A stretch of 64,000 nt of DNA, from contig OW051470.1 in assembly GCA_932521025.1 (NCBI GenBank), positions 5,876,501 to 5,940,500 on the forward strand. Reading direction: 5' to 3'. The position numbers and the translations under genes are program-made. Positions 22,060-31,639 of the stretch are shown here, one piece after another. Origin of the DNA: Oscheius onirici. Taxonomy: Eukaryota; Nematoda; Chromadorea; Rhabditida; Rhabditidae. Each line of letters begins with the position of its first letter. Within the stretch, counting starts at the first letter, position 1. Below the pieces are notes generated by a model. It was not told the origin of the DNA, ran no database searches, and worked only from the letters and a program-made list of their open reading frames with translations.

Positions 22060-23665
22060 GTCTGACGACACCAGGCTTGTTGATTTTACGGCGCCGCGCC
22101 GCAGGATTCAGCGCTGGCCACAGAGACGCGCCGCGATGCAGGATTTGGCTCTGTATTCTGGCGGCAATTTCAAAAAATTGTACATTTCAGTTTTTATTGC
22201 TTTTCTCTCACGTAAGTTTTTGGTTGTACTTTAGCTGGCACCTACGTTTCGATCTGGCAAGTCGGCGGTTTTGGCGCGGGTTAGCACTTCATTCAAATTT
22301 TTTACGTTTTTCTTCTATTTTCTTCATTTTTCTTCTCGTTTTCATTTCTTTTTCATTCCTTTTTCGACATTGAACCAATAAAAATGCAAACTCTAGAAAT
22401 CTTATACGTTTTCAACACTTTTCGGCCGATAAAAACATAGATCCTTCAAATATTCGCTCTTTTCTACACTTTTCGAGCAATAATCTTCAGAGAATAGGAT
22501 CAATTATGGCTTTTTCGTGGAAGGATTCTCCCAAGTACAGGTGCACTTTCTGTAAGAACGAGGTTTCCGCTCACCACGGTGCATCCGCTTATGATCCCAA
22601 TTGTTGAGATCGACGAGGCCTATATGAGAGGACGCAGAAAGCGAATCGTGGCCGTTATCTGGCCGGCGACAGGGTTGGACATCAGGGCCATCGTCGAAAT
22701 AACTATTTGGCTCGTTCTCAAGGTATCGGTTGTGTTTCTTCCTTAGTCAGTCTCATCCTCTAGGCCCGTGGGTTTTTGGAATGATCGATAGAAGAACACG
22801 CGAGAGTAGAGTCTTCTGGGTACCGAACAGGTCGGCTGCCACTCTGCTTCCGATCATCCAGGCAAATATCCACCCTGGAACCATAGTAATCAGCGACGAA
22901 TGGCTCGGATATAATCGCTTTGGATCTGTCGGATATCATCATGAAAGAGTTAACCACTCGCAGAACTTCCTCAATCCTGCCCGTCGATGGGTTTAGACCC
23001 AGACGATCGAAAGGGTCTGGAGAAGCGTCCGTCTTCCATTGCTGAAACAAGGTCCTGATGTGAGGATGTCCACCATTCGTTCTCATCTGGCCAAGTTCTG
23101 GTGGCTGTCAATCAATGGACGCCAAGTTTGCCAAGATCCCTTCTTCAGAATCCTCGACCTGATATCCGCCTATTTCGAGATTTAGGCTGCTCATTTCCTT
23201 AATTATTGATTTCTTACCTGTTGGTGGCTTGGTAACCACATTTGTTGTCTGAAAGTATTAAAAATACGTTAGTTTTTCTCGTTTTCTGAAGATTATTGCT
23301 CGAAATGGGTAGAAAAGAGCGAATATTTGAAGAATTTATGTTTTTATCGGCCGAAATGTGTTGAAAAGGTATAAAATTTGCAGAGTTTGCATTTTTATTG
23401 GTTCAATGTCGGAAAACGAACGAAAAAGAAATGAAAACGAGAAGAAAAATGAAGAAAAACGTAAAAAATTTGAATGAAGTACTAACCCGCGCCAAAACCG
23501 CCGACTTGCCAGATCGAACGTAGGTGCCAGCTAAAGTACGATCAAAAACTTGCGTGAGAGAACAATAAAAACTGAAATGCACAATTTTTTGAAATTGCCG
23601 CCAGAATACAGAGCCAAATCCTGCGGCGCGGCGCCGTAAAATCAACAAGCCTGGTGTCGTCAGAC
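22060..23665 (+). mobile_element. Merlin-like DNA transposon with long terminal inverted repeats
   Basis: The ends are inverted copies of about 380-430 bp: 22060-22492 and 23283-23665. Both start GTCTGACGACACCAGG and run inward through GGCGGCAATTTCAAAAAATT, GGCACCTACG, GCGGTTTTGGCGCGGGTTAG and GGCCGATAAAAACATA. They flank a decayed ISXO2/IS1595-type transposase (22507-23185). A partial copy of the same inverted repeat sits just left (21974-22055), so the element may have inserted into a relative. I found no clear target-site duplication. Confidence 0.75.
22507..23185 (+). pseudogene. Merlin/ISXO2-like DDE transposase, broken
   Basis: Frames across this span carry the marks of the Merlin superfamily: a zinc-ribbon-like start (YRCTFCKNEVSAHHGAS), VEIDEAYMRG with the first catalytic Asp, WVFGMIDRRTRESRVFWV, IHPGTIVISDEWLGYN with the second Asp, HHERVNHSQNF, and TQTIERVWR with the catalytic Glu. 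It is broken by a stop after the zinc ribbon, loss of the segment between zinc ribbon and first Asp, a frameshift after YMRG, and an in-frame TAG before TQTIE. A 43-nt intron (GTATCG...CTCTAG) may lie before GPWVFG. Not functional as read. Confidence 0.8.
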
Positions 23666-23989
23666 AGCAACTTTCGCTGCCAAATTCATGATTTTTGATC
23701 TTTTCCAAGTATTTTGGCTTTTTAAAAGTGCATTTATTCTTTTTACTTTAATTCTACTAAAAATTACCCCTAGAGTTTCCAAACTGATCGAAAATTTGAC
23801 CGGAATTGCCATTTCTTCTAGATCCGAGACGATTTTCCAAAAGCCAAGCTTTTTCGGTGCAACCTAAATTTTCAAGGGGTAATTTTTTGCGTAGAATTCA
23901 ATAAATTCGCTTAGAAATATAAAAAAACGGAAAATTTGGACGTTTGGCGCGAGTTGCAGCCAAGAAATATTGAAATAGAGGGTGCCAGC

Positions 23990-25400
23990 CAACTTTTTTT
24001 TAGAGAAAAATTTCTATTACGTGTGGAAGAAATAAATGGTCCGCCTTCTAATATTTTCAGAATTTCGCCAATTTGCATTTTCAATAGCAGAGCTAGGACG
24101 ATTTTACCATATTTTGGGGTCCGATCTCGCGGTACTGTCGGACCCATAACTTTTTTTTAAGGAAAACGTATCAGCATGTTCTATGGCCTATTAGATGCAT
24201 CACATATGAGGCTATATAATTCCACAATATCAGACCAAGCCATCGAGCAGCTTTCTCAAACATTCGCTCCCCAACTTTTTTTTTTCTTGCCTAAAAACAC
24301 CATGTAAGGTCTGTTAAAAAAAAGAGGGATACCGTAGTTTAAAGAATTCCCTTCCCCGCGGGACCCATTTACCATGCCGCGCATTCAAACAGCATTTTTT
24401 CCAATATTTTTCGATCAAACACTCACCTTTGCATTACTTTTTTTTTCTCGTTTTTGTGCACGTATTTGTTGTCATTTTTTCTTTGGTTTCCTAAACAAAA
24501 GTCTGAAGGAAATATGGAGCCAAAAAAATGTCCTCCTCGGGGTCGGATTACTAATTTATACATTCCAATATCCAAGTATACTATGCAAAAAAAAAGACAA
24601 GAAAAGATACATAAAAACGATAGAAAATCGATGTAAAGGTAGAATGTTTGATTGAAAAATATTGAGGAAAAATGCTGTTTGAATGCGCGTGTTGGCTAAT
24701 GGGTCCCGCGGGGAAGGGAATTCTTAAACTACGGTATCTCTCTTTTTTTTTTTTGAACAAACCTTAGGGGGTATCATGGAATTTTTTGATCAAATTTTTT
24801 TATTCTTGCAATAGCTTCGCACTGACTTGCTTTTACCTAAAAACTTGTTTGCTCCTCGAAATTCGCGTCGGAAGTGGCGAAATTAGGTCGAAGAATGTCT
24901 CTACATGGTGTTTTTGGGCAAGAGAAAAAAAGTTGGGGAGCGAATGTTTGAGAAAACTGTTCGATGGCTTGGGCTGATACTGTGCAGTATACTTGGGCTC
25001 GAGCCGGAATTTTTAGGCTCGAGAGGCTTGGTCGAGCCGAACCTCTTTTTTTCGTTGACCGAGCCGAGCCTGTTTTTTTTACGAGACCGAGCCGAGCCGG
25101 CTCAAGGGTCAAAAACAAAGTATACTGTGCAGGGATATAGCCCCATATCTATAGGCTATAGAACATGCCGATATGTTTTACTTAAAAAAAGTTATGGGTC
25201 CGACAGTGCCACGAGGTCGGACCCCAAAAAGTGATAAAATCGACCTAGCTCCGCCATTGAACATGCAAATTGGCTGAAATTCTGTGGGAAAGTTGAACCT
25301 TATACTGCCCCCTTCCTGCCAAAATTTAGTGCCATTTGGATTAAAAACAAAATTTTTAGAAGGGGCCATTTATTTTTTCCACACGTAATATGAAAAGTTG
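23990..25400. mobile_element. 1.4-kb foldback element
   Basis: Two long arms are inverted copies of each other. Outer parts (about 23990-24175 and 25185-25395) share ACGTGTGGAA, GGTCCGA and AGTTATGGGTCCGACAGT. Inner parts (24200-24380 and 24660-24970) share GGGTCCCGCGGGGAAGGGAA, TTAAACTACGGTAT and the stretch around GGGGAGCGAATGTTTGAGAA. The centre (24400-24650) is AT-rich and non-coding. The right arm is split by a 137-bp insertion (24988-25124). No transposase seen; a non-autonomous foldback or MITE. Confidence 0.75.
24988..25124. mobile_element. 137-bp MITE with 8-bp target duplication
   Basis: An insertion in the right arm of the 23990-25400 foldback. It is bounded by an 8-bp direct repeat CTGTGCAG (24980-24987 and 25125-25132) and has short inverted ends TATACTT/AAGTATA and internal GGCTCGAGCC/GGCTCGG inverted repeats. 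The left arm of the foldback lacks this segment and so serves as an internal empty site. The 8-bp duplication fits a hAT-mobilised MITE. Confidence 0.75.
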
Positions 25401-25765
25401 CGGTAGAACCGAACAGCACTTTTTGTTCGAAGTCGAACCGAACACGAACGTCCGCGTGTCCCAAAGTTCGTCCGACGGACGGACTGTTCGACGAACACGG
25501 CACGAACCCACTCAAATTCAATTTTTAGAGCAAATCAGGCACTTTGAACGTTTAATGAAAGGAGCTTTTATCAAAAACTCTGTTGGTGAATAGACGAAAA
25601 AAGTTTGGATTTTTTTTTTCGTCTTTTTCCGTTCGTCCGTCTTTTTAAGTCTGTTCGAGGCTCGAACAGCGAACTTCTGCAGTTTCTTGTTCGTCATACG
25701 AACCGGACACGGGCTGTTCGTGTCCGTCCCAAACGAACATCGAACACGGACGTCCGCCCTAGACA
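25400..25765. repeat. GTTCG-rich foldback element
   Basis: The left part (25410-25510) and right part (25625-25760) are inverted relatives rich in CGAACACGAACGTCCG and TTCGTCCG. The centre is AT-rich. No coding sequence. Confidence 0.6.
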
Positions 25766-25982
25766 TGGCTGCCAGGCCTGGGGGACGGCCCGGAAGAGAA
25801 TTTTAGTATTTCTCGATCAAAAAGGGTACTTTTTGGTCATTTTTAGAAAAAGTGGAACTATAAAACCAATCAATAACTTTCTTATATTGATGTCTAAATA
25901 TGCTAAAAATTCATTCTAACAAGGGTACCTTCATTTTTGGCCGGAGACCATGCCGGCCTGGTCCTGGCCCGGAGCCATGTCT
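25765..25982. repeat. GGCC-ended foldback element
   Basis: The left end AGACATGGCTGCCAGGCC and right end GGCCCGGAGCCATGTCT are inverted copies around an AT-rich centre of about 150 bp. Same end family as 16716-16770. Confidence 0.6.
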
Positions 25983-26146
25983 AGTCCGCCCAACTTGGCA
26001 ACTGCGAATGTTGTCGGTCGTGTAATTTCGAAAAGTGGTCAATAATCGGGAGTTACAGTCGAAATCGTTGATTTTTGTCTTTCACGTTTTCCCTTTGCTT
26101 TTAACGTAATTTATTTTCAGTAATAGAAGAGTGGACTAAAACAATC

Positions 26147-27943
26147 ATGCCGCCAGTTACTAGCGTAAGTTTATTGTCTCTTTTTCACTTTAAACATCCC
26201 AGGCGATATTTGGCCGTCCCAAGTATAGTCTGTAAAGTAGCTACTGATTGTGAGAATAATTAGTTCTTTAAATTTAGAACAAAATCGTTGGATCCCGACA
26301 CGATTTAGTCCTACTCGTGTCGGGACCCAACATTTTTGTTCTAAATTTAAAGGACTAATTATTCTCAGTAGCTACTTTACAGACTGTAGACGCTATTATT
26401 TTTGCCCGACCCAAGAATACTCTAAAATTCGTGGAAGACGTCATTTCATCTTGCTTTTAGTGATAGCCTAAGCCTTTGAAAAGGGGTTCTGACTCTCATT
26501 GTTCTCGCAAAGTTGGGTTTAGGGCCTCTAAAAGACACAAATGAACTTTTGTCTGATGAAATGTTGAAAACTTAATGGGACAGTCAAAAATAATCTTGAG
26601 ACGGTAAAAAAGTGAGTGTCATTAAGACGGTCAAAAAAATATTAGGGCGGTTAAATTGAAAAAGAGCCAGTTTATTTTTCTACCGTTAACAATCTTTTGA
26701 GATTTTCAGCGCGGAAGGAACCGTGCATCATCTCTCCAAGTTTCAAGAAACAATATTTCTTCGGGACCCAACAATTCTGCTAACAGGACGAAACCCAGTA
26801 GGAAAAAGACTGAAGAAGAGAAACCACAAACCCCTGGTCCCAAGGTGCAGTCGTTCGACTTGGATAAAGCCTTTCTCACTTGTGGCGTATGTTTGGAAAT
26901 TCTTCACAATCCTGTGAAGTTAGTTATTCTTAATTTTGTTCAAACTAGTTTTCAGCGTCAGTCCTTGCAACCATAAGTTTTGCGCTCAATGCATGTATCA
27001 TTGGATGGACCGTAATCAAAGCTGTCCAGCATGTCGCAACGGACACCATGATGTTTCAGAAGACGGATTTATTGGCAAGATTTGCGAGGAGTATGTTAAG
27101 TCCTTCCCCGGTGAGTTTTTTTACATAAGCCAACTGAACGATCGAGCTAAAAAAATTGTGAACAATACCAGACAAGCTTATTTTTTTTCAGAGCAGGATC
27201 GTACGAATGAAGTCAAGAAGATCCTAGACAAAAATGAACTAGAGTACCTGGAGAAGCTCAAGGCTAGAATGGACAATTCCAGGGATGAACCGGCTCTGCA
27301 CGACTTCGAGAATCTTCCTAACGACCTCCGACGGGATATCATGAGAACAATGAGTGGTCTTCCTTCTTTTCGCAGGTTGTTTTCTAATTTATTATTAATT
27401 TACTGATTTAGAAGGCTGACCCTGACTCCGTGTAGGTTTCGCGATCAGCAATGGGAAAGACGTATCAAGCGACTGCGTGAACAGCTGCAGATTCCTCCAA
27501 GAGTAGCACCCAATCCACCTCACCGCAATGAGGTTGCTGCGCCTAGAACTGTTCCGGAAGAATTGCGTTTCATGCTCGGTGTTATGCGACCTTCACGTGA
27601 ATCCATTCCACTCATGTTATCTATGTATTTTTAGGTACTCCTCCTCATATCCGACAGATGAGAGAAGCTCGTTCCGCTGCAGTTAATCGTACCTTGCTGA
27701 ACCCGAATCGTCCGACTTCTCCGTCTGCTCCACCTCCTTCTCGTCCTCCCTTGAATCGTGCCGAAAGATATGAGCGCCGTGAACGTCGTTCTCTAGAAGC
27801 TGAAAGAGAGCGGTCGCCACAAAATCAGCCCGGTAAACTGTTTTAATTTCTGATAGATTTATCTATTTGCAGCTCTTTCACTTCATATCGTCCTTGGCTT
27901 TCCCGCCGGAGACAGTGACGAGGATACATCTTCCCGCGATTAA
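26147..27943 (+). CDS. RING-finger protein, CHFR-like
   Basis: Exons: 26147-26164, 26710-26918, 26956-27110, 27192-27375, 27436-27596, 27635-27832, 27873-27943; 331 residues. A C3HC4 RING lies at about residues 65-105: CGVCLEIL, then SPCNHKFCAQC, then CPACR. After it comes a helical segment (EQDRTNEVKKILDKNELEYL) and a basic, proline-rich tail ending SDEDTSSRD. RING proteins of this type are E3 ubiquitin ligases that recruit E2 enzymes. The RING and the stretch after it resemble CHFR, but no FHA domain is encoded, so the name is a likeness, not an orthology claim. The first intron (545 nt) is long for this window because it holds a MITE (26226-26387). The gene sits inside a repeat-rich stretch but its frame is intact. 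Confidence 0.8.
26226..26387. mobile_element. 160-bp MITE inside intron 1 of the RING gene
   Basis: An almost perfect inverted repeat: AGTCTGTAAAGTAGCTACTG through AATTAGTTCTTTAAATTTAG and CCGACACG on the left, mirrored on the right. A short loop lies near 26305. It would fold into one long hairpin in the pre-mRNA. Confidence 0.8.
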
Positions 27944-28234
27944 CTGATCTTTCTCCTTCTTTGCTGTGGTTTTTACACCTTGCTTGTCGTTGTTTCTTCT
28001 GTATCTTGACATCTGTTCATGACTTGTTTTGTGATTCAACTATATTTTAAGAACATTTTGTATTCCCATCGGTTGCGCAGGATGTTCTATAATGTTTCAC
28101 CAAGCATAATAAAGGGACAGCCCCGAAATTGGCAAAACCATTTTGAATGTGACCCGTTTCGCGCGCGAGCCATTTTGAATTTGGCACGTTTTGAGCGCGG
28201 CCACTTGGAACTTTTCCGGTTCGCAGGTGCGACG

Positions 28235-28715
28235 TTTCGTTTCACTTTTACGTATTTTTTATTCCGCAATTACCGCTTCCCTAAAATATAACTCATTTTT
28301 CACTTTTTCCTGGATTTTCTTCTTATTTTTGTCTATTTTTCTTGTATTTTTTTCATTTTATTGCGCGATTGCCTTGTATAAACACTAATACATACTAACG
28401 CAGTGATACGAGCTCGAAGCCGTGCTTCCGGACCTCCTACTCTAGTCGATATTGACAAAATTTCTTTCATCTTTGAGTCTCTGCCCTAAAATTGTACTTA
28501 TAGACGATTCAATAAACTTTTCTAAGAGAACTGCTTGCTCTTGTCAAAGATTTTAGTTGATGAACACAATGGAATATGTCCGTTTGTTCTCCTATTTATT
28601 TTTTTCGCCATGAAAATAGCGTAAAAAGACAGAAAAACTAGAAAAAAAGCCGTAAAGAACGAAGGATCTTTAGGGAAACGGTAATCGCGGAATAAAAAAT
28701 ACGTGATTACTGGAA
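28235..28715. repeat. AT-rich inverted repeat
   Basis: ACGTATTTTTTATTCCGC with ATTACCG near 28249-28275 is mirrored at 28675-28705. Further out, 28720-28830 shares GCGTTGGTCCCACCACGAAA and neighbouring sequence with 18905-18990. Non-coding dispersed repeats. Confidence 0.5.
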
Positions 28716-28862
28716 GATAGTGGAAGAAAAAATGCAAAAAAAAAACTGGAAATCCGGTCAGAAAAAGCAAAAAAATTGGAAAACAAAATTTGAATTCAAA
28801 GCGTTGGTCCCACCACGAAAAATCGGGCTCAAATTCAAACGGGCGGGGCAAGCACTGTTAGC

Positions 28863-29237
28863 CAGGGATGGCAAACCTGGCCGGCCGGCCAGGCAATTTT
28901 TCTAGCTAAATTTGTCCCAAAATATATCGAACGAGCCTTATATTTCTCCTTTTACAATTGCTGCCGTTGTAATCGAAAAAAAGTCGTAAAAAATCGGAAA
29001 ATTTGAAATTGGGAAATTTGCCGCTAAAAACACGTAAAAATTGGGTCTCGACACGAAAATATGCTAAAAACCTTAATTTTACAAAAATAAATTTTCTCGC
29101 CAAAAAATATTCAAAAATGTCCAAGCATGCTGGGCCGAGTGCATGCTGTTTACAAGCGGGCCGGGCCGAGTGCATGCTGTTTACAAATCGGGCGGCGGCC
29201 CGGCCCGGTTACTGTAGGCCCGATTTGTCATCCCTGT
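28863..29237. repeat. hAT-type MITE-like element
   Basis: The ends are CAGGGATGGCAAAC and GATTTGTCATCCCTG, an inverted pair of the kind seen at hAT termini. Inside are GGCC-rich repeats and a doubled GGGCCGAGTGCATGCTGTTTAC. I found no clear 8-bp target duplication. Confidence 0.5.
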
Positions 29238-29253
29238 CTTCTGCGCCCAATAT

Positions 29254-29960
29254 AGTGCTCCATATAATTATAAACGAACCCAGGAAAAACGACGGTTTAC
29301 TTACAAAAACTCAAACGTTTCAGGGCTATTTTGAGCTTAATGATCGGTTGCAGTCCTGTAACGGTGAATCAGCTCGAATATTCGACTATTCAAGCTCAGA
29401 CCCAGACTCTCAGTCAAATTCTGGTCGGATCGGCGCCGTGCAGCAATGACTGCGGACCTGCGCTCTTTCAAGTCTCGATGTATCTTGTCTAATGCATAGA
29501 TATTGAGTACAATACAGCCCCTGATATTTTCCACAAAGTTCGGCTTGGAAGGACGGAGTGGAGAGGGATAAAGAGCGATTTTCTTGTGCCATAATGAAGC
29601 TTGAGTTGTCTTTGAAAGGAGAACGGGAGCTTCAATCAGTTGAAAAAGGCAGTTTTCATGACGATTCATTTACGTCAATGGCAAACTTACACATTGCAAG
29701 TGTCCCCGGTAGTCTGATTCGTTCAGTTTTTTGAAAATTCAACAAGGTTTGACTCGTCCAGATGAGACCAGCGACGCCCTTTTCAAGAATCGCCAAAATT
29801 GAAGTTTTTCGTTTTGTTGAAGGAAAAAGATTGACACGGGTTGTTTCAGTTTCGGCTTTTTTCCAGAAGAAAAACTTAATTTTCGCAACGGACTTTCAGT
29901 GTCTGGGGCGTCTAAGTAAACCGTCGTTTTTCCTGGGTGCGTTTATAATTATGTGGATTG
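29254..29960 (-). mobile_element. degenerate Tc1/mariner-like element
   Basis: Terminal inverted repeats of about 45 bp: GTGCTCCATATAATTATAAA then CCCAGGAAAAACGACGG at 29254-29302, mirrored at 29912-29957. A second copy of the outer end (GGGTGCGTTTATAATTATGT, then CACTGTA) lies at 30119-30150. The left end is preceded by TA, the Tc1/mariner target. It encloses a Tc1-like transposase remnant on the minus strand (29337-29680). Confidence 0.65.
29337..29680 (-). pseudogene. Tc1-like transposase C-terminal remnant
   Basis: The frame reads YPSPLRPSKPNFVENIRG, then RRSAVIAARRRSDQNL, then NSRIFELIHRY. It keeps the framework of the Tc1 C-terminal part (P-S-P-L-x-P, ENI-x-G, NRIFELI) but the key acidic positions are altered and no complete DDE domain is present. 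A dead transposase. Confidence 0.6.
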
Positions 29961-30187
29961 GTCAAAGTCACTTTTCTGCAAAATAGACCAAAGAATTTTT
30001 TCGAAACGTGTTATCCAAATTTGCATCATATGCTCAAATATGTAATCACATTTGACATCTTTTTCATCTTTGAGGTAAAAGACGAACCCATTTTTTGACC
30101 CGTCTGCCAATTTTTTTTTTGGGTGCGTTTATAATTATGTGGAGCACTGTACAGAAATGCTGACGGATCACGCGTCTTCCACTGTTT

Positions 30188-30400
30188 CTACAAGTTAGTT
30201 TCCTTTTTTAGAGTACAACTTTCTTCCAGGCATCGAACTTGATCAACTTGTTTTGCTGCATACAAAGTCAGCCCTTCTAACAACGTGACTGTGCTCCAAA
30301 CCACAACCATTCGTTGGAATGAGTTGAAATCTTCAAAATTTATACTTGCTGACAGAACATTCGATGATGCACCCAAGCCTTTCAAACAGTTGGTTTCTTT
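30188..30400 (-). pseudogene. possible p24/TMED-like C-terminal fragment
   Basis: The minus frame contains FNSFQRMVVVWSTVTLLEGL followed by TLYAAKQVDQVRCLEES, reminiscent of the single transmembrane helix and cytoplasmic tail of p24 cargo receptors (Arg-Val, Trp-Ser, then a hydrophobic run). No signal peptide or GOLD domain is nearby. Weak evidence; it may be unrelated. Confidence 0.25.
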
Positions 30401-31344
30401 ACTGCGGAAATTCTGAAGGCCGCACCAATCTTCCAGGTATTTTTTTATATTGCGATTTCGTATTAATTTGTCACTTACAGATCAAGCCACAGCCTAAGAC
30501 GAAAGCAATACTCAAGAAGCAGCTAATCAATGCTGTTGAACGGAAGAAAATCCCCAGTTACAATACCTACTCTTGCGGAGATCGACGAAATAGTCGACAT
30601 TCTTCGCTACTTCCAGTAGTAACGCTTTCGGCATTGTATTCCTAGTACGAATAATCATTTTGTTTGTACTTACCGGCAAATGAACTCATTTGGTAGACGC
30701 TTTCTTTTCTTTTGATGTTTCACACTTTTTCAGCCTGAATTTTGCATAATTGCGATTTTTGAAGGTGTAGATTGAATAAGTGAAGCCTTCTCTACATTCT
30801 AAGACAAAAAAAATAGAACTCGTGTAATTTCAGCAAGAAAACGTCAAAATAGAATAAAAGGATATGGTAGGATTTTTTTCGTACGCAATTGCGCCCAAAT
30901 TTTGCTGAAATGAACATTTTCAAAAACGACCGTTGGCAGTTCGACTTTTACAATTCGAACGTTTTCAAAATGACTTTTTTTCTTTCTGACTGTTTATCAA
31001 TCTGAGTCTTTTTCAATTCGAATTTTCTCAAAACGAGACAGCCCCAGCCGAAGGCTTCCTTTGAACAGACTATAACAAGACTACAACTTTCTCACGCGGA
31101 GACTCTAGTTTAGTGTTTGGAACTAGGGCGCGAATAGTCGCAATGTGGTCCTGAGACGAACAATTGCTCTCCTCGAAATCTCATCCGGCCGAAATTTCAT
31201 ACCACCCACTCTTCAGATCTGAAGATATTGATTTTTCTCGAAAAACGATGGCTTGCTTTTTTCCCAAACTATGCTTCGCGTTGCCAAAAACAAAATTTCC
31301 GCTTTCCTTTCGGCTGTAGAATTCAGTCCCCAACAACACGACAA
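30400..31344. other. non-coding region upstream of cullin
   Basis: A short frame after a TTACAG acceptor near 30480 reads IKPQPKTKAILKKQLINAVE and could be an exon of a lost gene; I cannot extend it. The rest is AT-rich without recognised features. Confidence 0.4.
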
Positions 31345-31419
31345 ATGACTGGCTGCTTAAATGAGTTAGAGCAGGTTTTCAACGTAAACCTGCTCTAACT
31401 CATTTAAGCAGCCAGTCAT
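31345..31419. repeat. perfect 34-bp palindrome with 7-nt loop
   Basis: Arms 31345-31378 and 31386-31419 are exact inverted copies (ATGACTGGCTGCTTAAATGA and onward) around TCAACGT. It lies 220 bp before the cullin start. It could be a MITE relic, a hairpin RNA or a regulatory cruciform. Confidence 0.9.
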
Positions 31420-31639
31420 CTTATTCTACATTTCTTTCATTCGCATTTTTATGCTTTCAAGTTTGCTAAAGCCAAAAGCTACCTAGTTAGTTCACCATTC
31501 TTTTTCTTACTTTTTAGCTACTCGTTTATTGACCATTCAAGTTTCGAAACATTGCAACACGTTGAATGGTCCGACCATGTCTTTTGATCCTTTGCATTCG
31601 TTCTATCATTTCACTTTTCAACAAAAAAAAACTTTCAGT

